NCBI GenBank assembly: GCA_947480465.1
Contig: CANKCT010000003.1
Coordinates: forward strand, 1-17,861
DNA length: 17,861 bases
Origin: Actinomycetota bacterium
GTDB taxonomy: Bacteria > Actinomycetota > Actinomycetes > Nanopelagicales > Nanopelagicaceae
Direction: 5' to 3'
Positions 7,529 through 14,953 of this stretch are shown here, piece after piece. Within the stretch, counting starts at the first letter, position 1, and every line of letters begins with the position of its first letter. Under the pieces are notes generated by a model. It was not told the origin of the DNA and did not search any database. It saw nothing but the letters and a program-made list of their open reading frames with translations. Made by a program: the position numbers and the translations under genes.

Positions 7529-8407
7529 TTAAGGGCGCTTTGGAAATTTCTCGAAATCAGGTGCGCGCTTTTCTTTGTACGCATCGCGTCCTTCTTGACC
7601 TTCTTCACTCATGTAAAACAAAAGTGTTGCGTCGCCAGCTAATTGCTGAACGCCAGCCAGGCCATCATCTGCTGCATTTAAACTTGATTTCAATAAGCGA
7701 AGCGCAAGTGGGGAGTTGCGAAGCATCTCGCGGCACCATGAAACAGTTTCAGCCTCTAATTCACCAACCGGAACTACAGTATTTACCAATCCCATTGCGA
7801 GCGCCTCTTGTGCGTCGTACTGCCGGGTCATAAACCAAATCTCGCGTGCTTTCTTCTGACCAACATGTGCAGCTAATAAACCAGCACCATATCCACCATC
7901 GAATGAACCAACCATCGGACCTGTTTGGCCAAACTTGGCATTATCTGCAGCGATAGTTAAATCGCACACTACGTGTAAAACATGTCCTCCACCAATTGCC
8001 CACCCAGCAACCATTGCCACCACAGGTTTAGGTGTTCTGCGAATCTGAACTTGTAAATCTAAAACATTAAGACGACCAATACCTTTTTTCGACAATTTAT
8101 CGTCACCTAAATAGCCATCATCACCGCGAACACTAATATCACCACCAGAACAGAAAGCTTTTGTACCTTCGCCAGTAAGAATTATTACTCCAACATCTTC
8201 ATTATCGCGGGCGAGTGAAAAAGCTTCGATTAGCTCAATAATTGTTTGAGGGCGAAAAGCGTTGTGAATTTCCGGGCGATTAATGGTTATCTTGGCGATT
8301 CCATCCCCAACTTGATACTTAATGTCAGCGAAATTCTCTCCACCCGGGGCGATTGCCCAACTAGGGATCTCACGACTACCAAATTCACGATTAATCGGCT
8401 TACTCAC
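7529..8407 (-). CDS. menB: 1,4-Dihydroxy-2-naphthoyl-CoA synthase (MenB)
   Basis: Crotonase-fold enzyme that closes the second naphthoquinone ring from o-succinylbenzoyl-CoA. 292 residues. Motifs: [12 protein letters not shown] (84-95; oxyanion and CoA region), [18 protein letters not shown] (133-150), [16 protein letters not shown] (159-174) with the catalytic aspartate D170, and the C-terminal block [26 protein letters not shown]. The residue after QT is G163, as in E. coli-type MenB, rather than the aspartate of the mycobacterial type (see findings). The GTG start is preceded by an excellent GAGGAG about five bases away. First gene of the menBCD operon, divergent from menE. Confidence 0.96.
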   Translation of the reverse strand: MSKPINREFGSREIPSWAIAPGGENFADIKYQVGDGIAKITINRPEIHNAFRPQTIIELIEAFSLARDNEDVGVIILTGEGTKAFCSGGDISVRGDDGYLGDDKLSKKGIGRLNVLDLQVQIRRTPKPVVAMVAGWAIGGGHVLHVVCDLTIAADNAKFGQTGPMVGSFDGGYGAGLLAAHVGQKKAREIWFMTRQYDAQEALAMGLVNTVVPVGELEAETVSWCREMLRNSPLALRLLKSSLNAADDGLAGVQQLAGDATLLFYMSEEGQEGRDAYKEKRAPDFEKFPKRP

Positions 8408-8411
8408 GTCT

Positions 8412-8447
8412 CCTCATTTCAATTCACTCGATGCAAGCGATAGCCTA
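8412..8447 (-). promoter_or_regulatory. Possible menB promoter and ribosome-binding site
   Basis: On the minus strand TAGGCT (8447-8442) resembles a TANNNT -10 and would give a leader of about 27 bases ending with a strong GAGGAG before the menB GTG at 8407. The -35 area holds only a partial GTGACG 18 bases upstream. The same bases read on the plus strand give TAGCCT (8441-8446), nine bases before the menE ATG, so the two divergent -10 elements may overlap. Confidence 0.33.
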
Positions 8448-8455
8448 CGGCTGCA

Positions 8456-9532
8456 ATGGACATGTCGTCACAACGAAATCTGATACACGCCAGCCCTGCG
8501 AGTGAAATCACGCAGTTGGCGGCGCAAATCACGGCCGCCCTGGTGGGAACTGGGCCTGCTTTGGGCTTTGGAGATATCTCGTCAGTAGTGGCACCAAAAA
8601 ATATAGCAATTGTCGTAGGTACGAGTGGGAGTACAGGCATAAGTAAAGAAGTTGCATTTACCCGTGAAAACTTAATTGCATCTGCACAAGCATCAAATGC
8701 TTTCATTGGCGCTCAGCCAGGTGCACGGTGGTCTCTATTGCTCCCGGCCACACACATTGCTGCGGTAAATGTAATTATTCGATCGATGGAAGTTGGAACA
8801 TTGCCCGTTGATTTACGGAATTCGGAAGGAAATTATCCAAAAGTTGATTTCACTTCAATTGTGCCCACTCAGCTATATCGAGCTTTGAATTCAGATGAAC
8901 GCTTGTTACACCATTTACAAAGTGCGAAAGCTGTATTAGTTGGCGGTGCTGCCTTGAATCCAACTCTTCGCTCGCAAGCACAGAGTAAAGGCATAAAAGT
9001 TGTTGAAACTTATGGAATGACAGAAACTTGCGGAGGTTGTATTTATGATGGTCAAGCAATCAATGGTGTTGAATTCGCTTTGTCACCTAACGGCTTAGTG
9101 AAAATACGTGGCTCTGTAGTCGCTAATGATTACTTAAATGTTCCAGAACTTTTCAAAAAGGATGAGGGCTGGTTTATTTCAAATGATCTTGGAGAAATAA
9201 TCGATGGAAAATTACATGTACTTGGCCGTGCCGATGACGTCATAATAAGTGGAGGAGAAAATCTCTCCCTCACTGCCATTGAAGCAACGCTTTCAGTTCG
9301 TTATCCTCAAATTGATTTTGCTGCATTTGCAGTCAGCGATCCGCAATGGGGACAAGCACTTCACTTAGCAATTGTTGGTGAGGTAAATGAAACGGAGATT
9401 TCACATTTCTTGGAGGCGGCTTTGGGAAGAATTGCAAAACCCAAAGGAATTTATCGGGTGGAGTCACTACCCTTGCTCGGTATTGGCAAAGTAGATCGCG
9501 TGGCTCTCTTAGAATTGGTGAAATATGAATAA
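8456..9532 (+). CDS. menE: o-Succinylbenzoate-CoA ligase (MenE)
   Basis: Activates o-succinylbenzoate with ATP and CoA. 358 residues, the short actinobacterial form (M. tuberculosis MenE is of similar length) rather than the roughly 450-480 residues of other bacteria. Adenylate-forming motifs in order: VVGTSGSTGISKE (53-65; phosphate-binding loop with K64), ETYGMTETCGG (184-194), SNDLGE (242-247), GRADDVIISGGENL (257-270) and the C-terminal catalytic lysine K345 in GIGKVDR. Two possible starts, ATG 8456 and ATG 8462, lie four bases apart in the same frame; neither has a ribosome-binding site, which suggests a very short leader. The first 130 bases are richer in GC than the rest. The stop overlaps menA by eight bases. 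Confidence 0.94.
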   Translation: MDMSSQRNLIHASPASEITQLAAQITAALVGTGPALGFGDISSVVAPKNIAIVVGTSGSTGISKEVAFTRENLIASAQASNAFIGAQPGARWSLLLPATHIAAVNVIIRSMEVGTLPVDLRNSEGNYPKVDFTSIVPTQLYRALNSDERLLHHLQSAKAVLVGGAALNPTLRSQAQSKGIKVVETYGMTETCGGCIYDGQAINGVEFALSPNGLVKIRGSVVANDYLNVPELFKKDEGWFISNDLGEIIDGKLHVLGRADDVIISGGENLSLTAIEATLSVRYPQIDFAAFAVSDPQWGQALHLAIVGEVNETEISHFLEAALGRIAKPKGIYRVESLPLLGIGKVDRVALLELVKYE

Positions 9533-10373
9533 ATGGCTAATTGGAGCTCGCCCACGCACACTTCCTGCGGCAATTGCACCTGTCTTAGTTGCCTCTTCGC
9601 TTGCTGGGGCTGAATTCAACTGGTTTCGAGCTGCCTTGGCATTAAAGGTTTCCCTTTGGCTTCAAATCGGCGTTAACTTTGCAAATGATTACTCTGATGG
9701 AGTCAAAGGAACTGACACTAATCGCGTAGGTCCTACACGTCTTGTTGCAAGTGGTCTAGCAACTGCCCAGAGTGTAAAAATCGCCGCATTCATTTCAATA
9801 GGTATCGCATCAATCTGTGGACTTTGGTTAGCGCTTTTAACTTCTCCGATTTTGATTCTTATCGGAGTCGTAGCAATCGCTGCGGCTTGGGGTTACACCG
9901 GAGGAAGTAAGCCTTATGGCTACATCGGGTTTGGAGAATTATCAGTCTTTGTTTTCTTTGGTTTAGTTGCAACTGTTGGAAGTTTCTATGTTCAGACTGA
10001 AAGAGTTACCTTCATGAGTTTTGTTGTTGCGATACCTATGGGAACTCTGTCTTGTGCGATCCTCGCTATAAATAATCTTCGAGATTTAAATCAAGATGCG
10101 CTAGTGGGTAAGAAAACTTTGGCGGTCCGAATGGGAGATTTAGCCGCCAGACGTGCCTTTGTTGCCATGCTCGTTACTGCTCATATTGCAGCCATCACAA
10201 CTCTTAGGCCCGCGGCGCTTTTGACACTGCTAGTCGCGCCTCTCACTTTCTCGCTTTCGCGCCAAGTAATGAGCGGAGCAAGTGGTAAAGATTTAATCCC
10301 ACTATTAGGAAAGACAGGAAAACTCCAACTGATTTTTGCACTGTTGTTTGCGGCAGCTCTGGCGATATACTAA
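9525..10373 (+). CDS. menA: 1,4-Dihydroxy-2-naphthoate polyprenyltransferase (MenA)
   Basis: UbiA-superfamily integral membrane enzyme that attaches the isoprenoid tail to DHNA, giving demethylmenaquinone. 282 residues with about eight or nine hydrophobic segments. The first aspartate-rich motif is NFANDYSDGVKGTD (51-64) and the second is NNLRDLNQD (183-191), the Mg-diphosphate binding sites. YTGGSKPYGYIGFGE (124-138) is characteristic of MenA. The N-terminal WLIGARPRTLPAAIAPV (4-20) is the usual MenA opening. The ATG lies inside the end of menE (eight-base overlap), so the two are probably coupled. The product is the substrate of MenG encoded at 2419-3111. Confidence 0.96.
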   Translation: MNKWLIGARPRTLPAAIAPVLVASSLAGAEFNWFRAALALKVSLWLQIGVNFANDYSDGVKGTDTNRVGPTRLVASGLATAQSVKIAAFISIGIASICGLWLALLTSPILILIGVVAIAAAWGYTGGSKPYGYIGFGELSVFVFFGLVATVGSFYVQTERVTFMSFVVAIPMGTLSCAILAINNLRDLNQDALVGKKTLAVRMGDLAARRAFVAMLVTAHIAAITTLRPAALLTLLVAPLTFSLSRQVMSGASGKDLIPLLGKTGKLQLIFALLFAAALAIY

Positions 10374-10377
10374 AACC

Positions 10378-10641
10378 ATGTCACGCATAATCCCGGCCCT
10401 ACTTATCTTTGGCTTAACTATCTATGCCCTTGTAGATTGTGCGCGCGCAGATGAATCACATATTAGAAATCTCCCAAAGTGGGGCTGGCTATTAATAATT
10501 ATTCTCCTTGGCCCTCAAGCATTGGCAATAGGTCCAGTGGCCTACCTTGTTGCTGGTAGAAATAAACCAAAAGGTAACAGAGGCCCTAAAAGACGCATCC
10601 TGCCACCAGATGATGATCCGGATTTTTTAAAAAAGCTTTAA
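10378..10641 (+). CDS. Small PLDc_N-type membrane protein
   Basis: 87 residues with two hydrophobic segments (about 4-21 and 35-58) and a basic-then-acidic cytoplasmic tail (GNRGPKRR, then PDDDPDF). D20, LPKWGW (32-37) and GPVAYLVAGR (52-61) match the phospholipase D-nuclease N-terminal (PLDc_N) domain, here free-standing without any phospholipase catalytic domain. Function is unknown; such small proteins are common in actinobacteria and related domains occur in cardiolipin synthases and toxin immunity or sigma-factor-linked proteins. The frame reaches back into menA, but the ATG at 10378, four bases after the menA stop, starts the domain correctly. It probably belongs to the menE-menA transcript. 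Its stop codon overlaps the ccsB stop region on the other strand. Confidence 0.8.
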   Translation: MSRIIPALLIFGLTIYALVDCARADESHIRNLPKWGWLLIIILLGPQALAIGPVAYLVAGRNKPKGNRGPKRRILPPDDDPDFLKKL

Positions 10642-11531
10642 AGCCCCGAATAGGTGTGCTTACCTGTTCCCCAAATATTTACGTAAACATAGTTAAATAA
10701 AAATGTTGAACCTGCAAATAAACAGAGCCACGCTGCTCGGCGTCCACGCCAACCGATAGTTACGCGCGCATGTAAATACGCGGCATATGCAACCCAAGTG
10801 ATAAATGCCCAAGTCTCTTTTGGATCCCAACCCCAGTAGCGGCCCCAAGCGCTTTCCGCCCAAATCGCACCTGCGATTACGGCGAAAGTCCATAAAGGGA
10901 AAACAAATGCAACTAGTCGATATGAGAGTTGATCCAAATACTCAAGTGATGGAAGACGCGTGGCCCATGGAGTACGTCCACCTTTCGACTCCATTGAATC
11001 TAGATAGAGATACGCCGCAGCAACTGCATTTGCAAGTAAGAAAACCCCACCTGAAATAATTGCTGCAGAAACATGGATTACTAACCATGTCGATTTAAGT
11101 GCTGGAACTAGTGGTGCACTTGGCCGATATAAGACGGCAACCGCAGTACCTAGAGTTAATAGAACTGCGATTGAAACCAAAAGTCCTAACCAGCGCAAAT
11201 CATGTTTACGCAAGGCAACTAAATATGCACCTGAAAATGCAAGTGCCCCTGTAATTGAGAACTCGTACATATTGCCCCATGGCACTCGACCAGCTGAAAT
11301 TCCACGTGCAATGACGCCTGCAAACAAGAGTATGAAGCCAAGAATCATCATGGCTGTCGCAATACGTGCAACTCTTTCAGTGCGTTTGTAATCCAGGTTT
11401 TTATCGGTAGATACCGTAGTTATCTTGACTGCCCAAGCGGTTTCCAATGCATGTGCAAAGAATGAAAGTGTATATACCGCCATGGATGAATAAATAAAAT
11501 AATTGGAGAGATAAGCCCAGGTGCGCGACAT
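10638..11531 (-). CDS. ccsB: Cytochrome c biogenesis protein CcsB/ResC (heme handling, System II)
   Basis: Integral membrane partner of ResB in the System II cytochrome c synthetase, which exports heme and ligates it to CXXCH apocytochromes. 297 residues with about eight hydrophobic segments. The heme-handling WWD block is intact: WAESAWGRYWGWDPKETW (224-241). Likely heme-ligand histidines are H153 (WLVIHVSA) and H254 (AYLHAR), and VPWGNMYEFS (83-92) is also a family block. Named CcsB in actinobacterial and CcsA in plant and mycobacterial annotation. It is the last gene of the five-gene minus-strand cluster; its ATG directly follows the resB stop with no spacer. Confidence 0.95.
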   Translation of the reverse strand: MSRTWAYLSNYFIYSSMAVYTLSFFAHALETAWAVKITTVSTDKNLDYKRTERVARIATAMMILGFILLFAGVIARGISAGRVPWGNMYEFSITGALAFSGAYLVALRKHDLRWLGLLVSIAVLLTLGTAVAVLYRPSAPLVPALKSTWLVIHVSAAIISGGVFLLANAVAAAYLYLDSMESKGGRTPWATRLPSLEYLDQLSYRLVAFVFPLWTFAVIAGAIWAESAWGRYWGWDPKETWAFITWVAYAAYLHARVTIGWRGRRAAWLCLFAGSTFLFNYVYVNIWGTGKHTYSGL

Positions 11532-13013
11532 TTACTTCTCTCCTTTAACTTCATTCTTGACTGCTTGCATGAATACTTTTAGTTCCTGTTCAAGCCCTGG
11601 CGCTGCATTTTTTGCAAGACCCGCAACTTCAACTACATCTCCGACACGAATCCAGATTCGACGACGGCGTGTAAAAAGCGAAGCGAGTAAACCAAGGATG
11701 GCAACAATAGCGCCGAGAAGTGCAAAGTTCTTTCCAGGATCATCCACAACTTGAAGATTGACCCACTGTGCGTACCCTTCAAAAGTTATTGACCCGCCTG
11801 GATATGTGAAAGTTTCTCCAGGCTTTAAGGACTTAAGGCCCAACTGTGACATAGATGACGTATCGATTCGATAAACAGATTGCGGAGTCCCAGAATCAAG
11901 CCCAAGATCACCGCTCCATGCTGCCAGTAATAGACGCGGATCAAGAGCTTGAGGGAAAACACTAATTGCACCATTTCCATTACTGCGTGCATACGTGGGT
12001 ACAAAGGAGCCTACAAATCCAACTTGTGGATCTGCATCTGGAACTTTTATCGCTCCAATTGAACGAAGATTTCCATCTTGTGGCAAGAATGGAATTGGGC
12101 CTTGCAATGCAACATTTCCCTTTGAATCACGAACTGTTACAACTGGCGAATAGCCATTGGCCTGTAAATAAATCTTAGTATTTCCAATTGCAAGCGGGGA
12201 ATTAACTTTAATGATGCGCTTCTCAGTATTCTCTAGATTCCCACGTCGTAAAGAGATATTGAGTGTGTAATCTTCAGGTGCATTTGTAACAATATTGTAT
12301 TTTGAGTCGAATTTATCGATGTTAAGGATAAAACTTTCTAGTTTTCCTTCGCTAAAGAGTTTCCCATATGAAAGTGAATCATAACTAGTTGGAGTATTTA
12401 CGAATCTTTCACCTACGTTAAGAATTGCATCACCACGCATCCCAAACAAAGATGAAAATGAGATACCAAGTAAAATTAAAATTAGCGCGAGATGGAAAAA
12501 GAGATTTCCGGTTTCGCGCGAATAACCTTTCTCAGCTGATATTGATCCATCTTTTTCTATTACTCTAAATCTCTGTGACTTAAACCAAATCCGGGCTGCA
12601 TCTAGTTCATTTCCTCTAGCAGGCCAACTCGCATAGAACTCCATTCGGTTCAGATTTTTAGGAGTAGCAGGTGGAAGTGCGCGAGCTGCATGAAAATGCT
12701 CAAAAGTTCGAGGAAGGACACAACCTATAAGTGAAATGAAGAGAAGGATGTAAATTGCACTAAACCATGGGGATCCATAAACATCAAAGAGCGATAGGCG
12801 GTCCATCCAGATGGAAAGTTCGGGCGAGCTTTTAAAAGCCGCACTCACTGCAATGGGATTTTGTGTCCGTTGTGGAATAAGTGAGCCAGGTATCGCAGCA
12901 ATACCTAAAAGTAAGAGCAAAATTAAAGCGGTACGCATGCTTGTCAGCTGACGCCATCCGTATCGTAATAAGCCCACACTATCGAGCTCTGGAAGCTGCA
13001 CGTTATTGGTCAT
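11532..13013 (-). CDS. resB: Cytochrome c biogenesis protein ResB
   Basis: Second half of the System II heme-delivery complex. 493 residues, near the usual size for actinobacteria. Hydrophobic segments lie at about 28-46, 84-100, 170-190 (LFFHLALILILLGISFSSLF, with the conserved H174) and 430-447, with a large extracytoplasmic domain between the third and fourth and a charged C-terminal cytoplasmic tail starting RRRRIWIR. The N-terminal STOP-free block RTALILLLLLGIAAIPGSLIPQR (27-49) is characteristic of ResB. Its ATG directly abuts the ccdA stop and its stop directly abuts the ccsB start, so it is tightly coupled to both. Confidence 0.94.
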   Translation of the reverse strand: MTNNVQLPELDSVGLLRYGWRQLTSMRTALILLLLLGIAAIPGSLIPQRTQNPIAVSAAFKSSPELSIWMDRLSLFDVYGSPWFSAIYILLFISLIGCVLPRTFEHFHAARALPPATPKNLNRMEFYASWPARGNELDAARIWFKSQRFRVIEKDGSISAEKGYSRETGNLFFHLALILILLGISFSSLFGMRGDAILNVGERFVNTPTSYDSLSYGKLFSEGKLESFILNIDKFDSKYNIVTNAPEDYTLNISLRRGNLENTEKRIIKVNSPLAIGNTKIYLQANGYSPVVTVRDSKGNVALQGPIPFLPQDGNLRSIGAIKVPDADPQVGFVGSFVPTYARSNGNGAISVFPQALDPRLLLAAWSGDLGLDSGTPQSVYRIDTSSMSQLGLKSLKPGETFTYPGGSITFEGYAQWVNLQVVDDPGKNFALLGAIVAILGLLASLFTRRRRIWIRVGDVVEVAGLAKNAAPGLEQELKVFMQAVKNEVKGEK

Positions 13014-13739
13014 CTAGACAACCGGAATAAAATCAGAGATAAGTGCACGTAGAGAATTCATTATCTGTCCCCAAGTACCAGTGACTTGCAAAACTCCGAT
13101 AGTAATGAGAAATATTCCGCCAATTTTTGATATTGACTCCCCTTGTTGCACAAGGAATTTACGAAGTTTTACAGAGCGATCTAGAAAAAGCCCCGAAGCA
13201 ATAAATGGGATACCTAGACCTAGGCAGTAACCAAGTGAAAGCACTGCACCACGTAAAGCACTTGACTCTTGAAATGCCAAAGTTTGTACAGCAGCAAGTG
13301 CTGGACCAATGCAGGGAGTCCAACCAATTCCAAACAAAAATCCAAGAAGGGGTGCACCGATGAGTCCACCTGTGGTTTTAATCCTTGGTCGTAATGTAGG
13401 AGTCATTGGAAACTTTCCTAGGAATATGAGTCCAAGGAAAATTGTCAGTAAACCAAGAATGCGTGAAATCAGTGCTTCGCGCGCGACGAGTTCGTTACCA
13501 ATTCCACCAAAAAATACTCCATATGAGATAAATACAACTGAAAAACCCATGACAAATAATGTTGAGCCAATGAATATTTTCCCTCGACTAGACGAAAATC
13601 CTGCCGCAAAAGATATATATCCGGGCACAAGTGGTAGAACACAAGGCGATATAAAAGAAATCAAACCTGCAATAAAAGCAATTGGAATTGCAACTATTAA
13701 GTAACCACTAAGAATCTGTTCAACAAAGAATTCTTTCAT
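13014..13739 (-). CDS. ccdA: Thiol-disulfide transporter CcdA
   Basis: DsbD-type membrane protein that passes reducing equivalents from cytoplasmic thioredoxin to an extracytoplasmic thioredoxin, here probably the adjacent ResA-like lipoprotein. 241 residues with six or seven hydrophobic segments. The redox pair is visible: C33 in FISPCVLPLVPGYISF and C143 in GIGWTPCIGPALAA. Its start ATG overlaps the stop of the resA-like gene by four bases (ATGA), supporting a shared function in keeping apocytochrome cysteines reduced. Length and motifs are normal. Confidence 0.95.
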   Translation of the reverse strand: MKEFFVEQILSGYLIVAIPIAFIAGLISFISPCVLPLVPGYISFAAGFSSSRGKIFIGSTLFVMGFSVVFISYGVFFGGIGNELVAREALISRILGLLTIFLGLIFLGKFPMTPTLRPRIKTTGGLIGAPLLGFLFGIGWTPCIGPALAAVQTLAFQESSALRGAVLSLGYCLGLGIPFIASGLFLDRSVKLRKFLVQQGESISKIGGIFLITIGVLQVTGTWGQIMNSLRALISDFIPVV

Positions 13740-14281
13740 TCTGCACTCACTTTTTCAATCAAATCCGTCAAGGATGCCACAGTGACTACACCTGATATTC
13801 GTCCAGCAACTTTTCCACTACGGTCGATAATAACTGTGGTTGGGATTGCATTTGCAGGTAGCGACCCTTTAAACCCAAGTAAAATCGAGTCATCAATCAA
13901 AGTTGGATACGGAATGCTAAATCGCCTTTGAAAAGCTTCAGCGGTTGGTGGATTATCTCTCGTGAGAATTCCAATAAAAGTTACATCGCTATATTTTTTT
14001 GATAGGGCAATGAGTGCTGGAATCTCTGCGCGGCACGGTGCACACCAAGAAGCCCAGACATTTACTACAGTGACTTTGCCAAAACCATGGGAATAGTTTG
14101 TTCCAGATAAAGTCATTCCAGCTAGTGCAGGTGCTTGAATCCTGTTGTCGGACTTTATGAATGTCACGGATCCATTTCCAGATACAAAACTCTCTTGTGA
14201 ACTTGAATTTCCACCACCACTGCAACTAGTTATCAAAAATACAGTAAGTAGAAGTGGAAGAAATCGATAAGTGCGCTTCAT
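13736..14281 (-). CDS. resA: ResA/TlpA-type thioredoxin lipoprotein
   Basis: Membrane-anchored extracytoplasmic thiol reductase proposed to reduce the CXXCH cysteines of apocytochrome c before heme attachment. 181 residues. The N-terminus is a lipoprotein signal: basic MKRTYR, a hydrophobic run FLPLLLTVFLI, then a lipobox-like ITSC with C20 as the probable lipidated cysteine. A Ser/Gly-rich linker follows. The thioredoxin fold contains VVNVWASWCAPCRAEIPAL (72-90) with active-site C80 and C83, and the cis-proline region NAIPTTVIIDRSGKVAG. It starts one base after the upstream phosphatase stop and overlaps ccdA by four bases. Family and motif are secure; the symbol resA is by analogy with System II clusters. 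Confidence 0.92.
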   Translation of the reverse strand: MKRTYRFLPLLLTVFLITSCSGGGNSSSQESFVSGNGSVTFIKSDNRIQAPALAGMTLSGTNYSHGFGKVTVVNVWASWCAPCRAEIPALIALSKKYSDVTFIGILTRDNPPTAEAFQRRFSIPYPTLIDDSILLGFKGSLPANAIPTTVIIDRSGKVAGRISGVVTVASLTDLIEKVSAE

Positions 14282-14282
14282 T

Positions 14283-14903
14283 TTATTTCTCTGGCAATAA
14301 GTGGCGTGCAGGCTCAGAGTAAGTGAGACCAGAGATTAGTCCTTCATCATCAAAGTGAATACTCGTCACCGAAGCTAAAGTGCATTCACGCTTTCGAGGA
14401 TCATGCAATAAACGTCGACTTTCGATTGCACTTCGCAGAATCCAAATAGGGAGTTGGTGAGAAACGCAGATTGCATCTTTGCCCTGCGCGCTTTTGTGTG
14501 CAGCAAAAACTGCAGCAAGCATTCTGTTTATCTGTTCATCGTATGGTTCACCCCATGATGGTCGCCATGGATTCCATAAATACCGCCATGCGGCTGGATG
14601 GCGTAAGACACCATCACCAACACCAAAAGCTTTACCCTCAAATACATTTGCCGCTTCGATTAATCGCTCATCGGTTGTAATTGCAATGTCATGAGCTAGC
14701 GAAATTGGAGCTGCCGTTTCCTGTGCCCGTTGAAGTGGTGAAACGTGCAGCGCTCCAAGGTCAATTGATTTCGACCACTCGCCTAATACCTGAGCCATTT
14801 CTTGACCCCGTGAAGAAAGAGTCCAACCCGGTTGACGACCATAGAGAATTTTGCCTGGGTTTTCTACTTCACCGTGACGAATCACATGGACCGAAGAGCT
14901 CAT
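14283..14903 (-). CDS. Histidine phosphatase (phosphoglycerate-mutase-like)
   Basis: 206 residues of the histidine phosphatase superfamily. The phosphate pocket is visible: R9-H10-G11-E12 (VIRHGEVENP, nucleophile H10), R59 in SPLQRAQET, the acid E84 in ERLIEA, and H149 in CVSHQLPI. Substrate is unknown; it may act on a sugar phosphate or another small phospho-compound, and is not necessarily a glycolytic mutase. The frame extends to a GTG at 14924, but I prefer the ATG at 14903: a good -10, TATGAT, ends six bases before it and would place transcription start at the ATG. It heads the resA-ccdA-resB-ccsB run, one base upstream of resA. The same neighbour occurs in the mycobacterial cluster (Rv0525-Rv0529), which suggests a conserved but unexplained link. 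Confidence 0.88.
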   Translation of the reverse strand: MSSSVHVIRHGEVENPGKILYGRQPGWTLSSRGQEMAQVLGEWSKSIDLGALHVSPLQRAQETAAPISLAHDIAITTDERLIEAANVFEGKAFGVGDGVLRHPAAWRYLWNPWRPSWGEPYDEQINRMLAAVFAAHKSAQGKDAICVSHQLPIWILRSAIESRRLLHDPRKRECTLASVTSIHFDDEGLISGLTYSEPARHLLPEK

Positions 14904-14909
14904 TGCGCA

Positions 14910-14915
14910 ATCATA
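14910..14915 (-). promoter_or_regulatory. -10 element of the phosphatase/cytochrome c biogenesis operon (leaderless)
   Basis: TATGAT on the minus strand (five of six matches to TATAAT) ends six bases before the ATG at 14903, the spacing expected for transcription starting on the A of the start codon. No convincing -35 is seen. There is no ribosome-binding site, consistent with a leaderless mRNA. Confidence 0.45.
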
Positions 14916-14941
14916 AAGCCTCACATATGAAGCAAGTTAGT

Positions 14942-14947
14942 TAAGGT
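14942..14947 (+). promoter_or_regulatory. Possible -10 element of the HAD phosphatase gene
   Basis: TAAGGT ends six bases before the ATG at 14954, again fitting a leaderless start. The same bases contain AAGG about seven bases from the ATG and could instead be a weak ribosome-binding site, so the reading is ambiguous. Confidence 0.3.
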
Positions 14948-14953
14948 AGTGAC

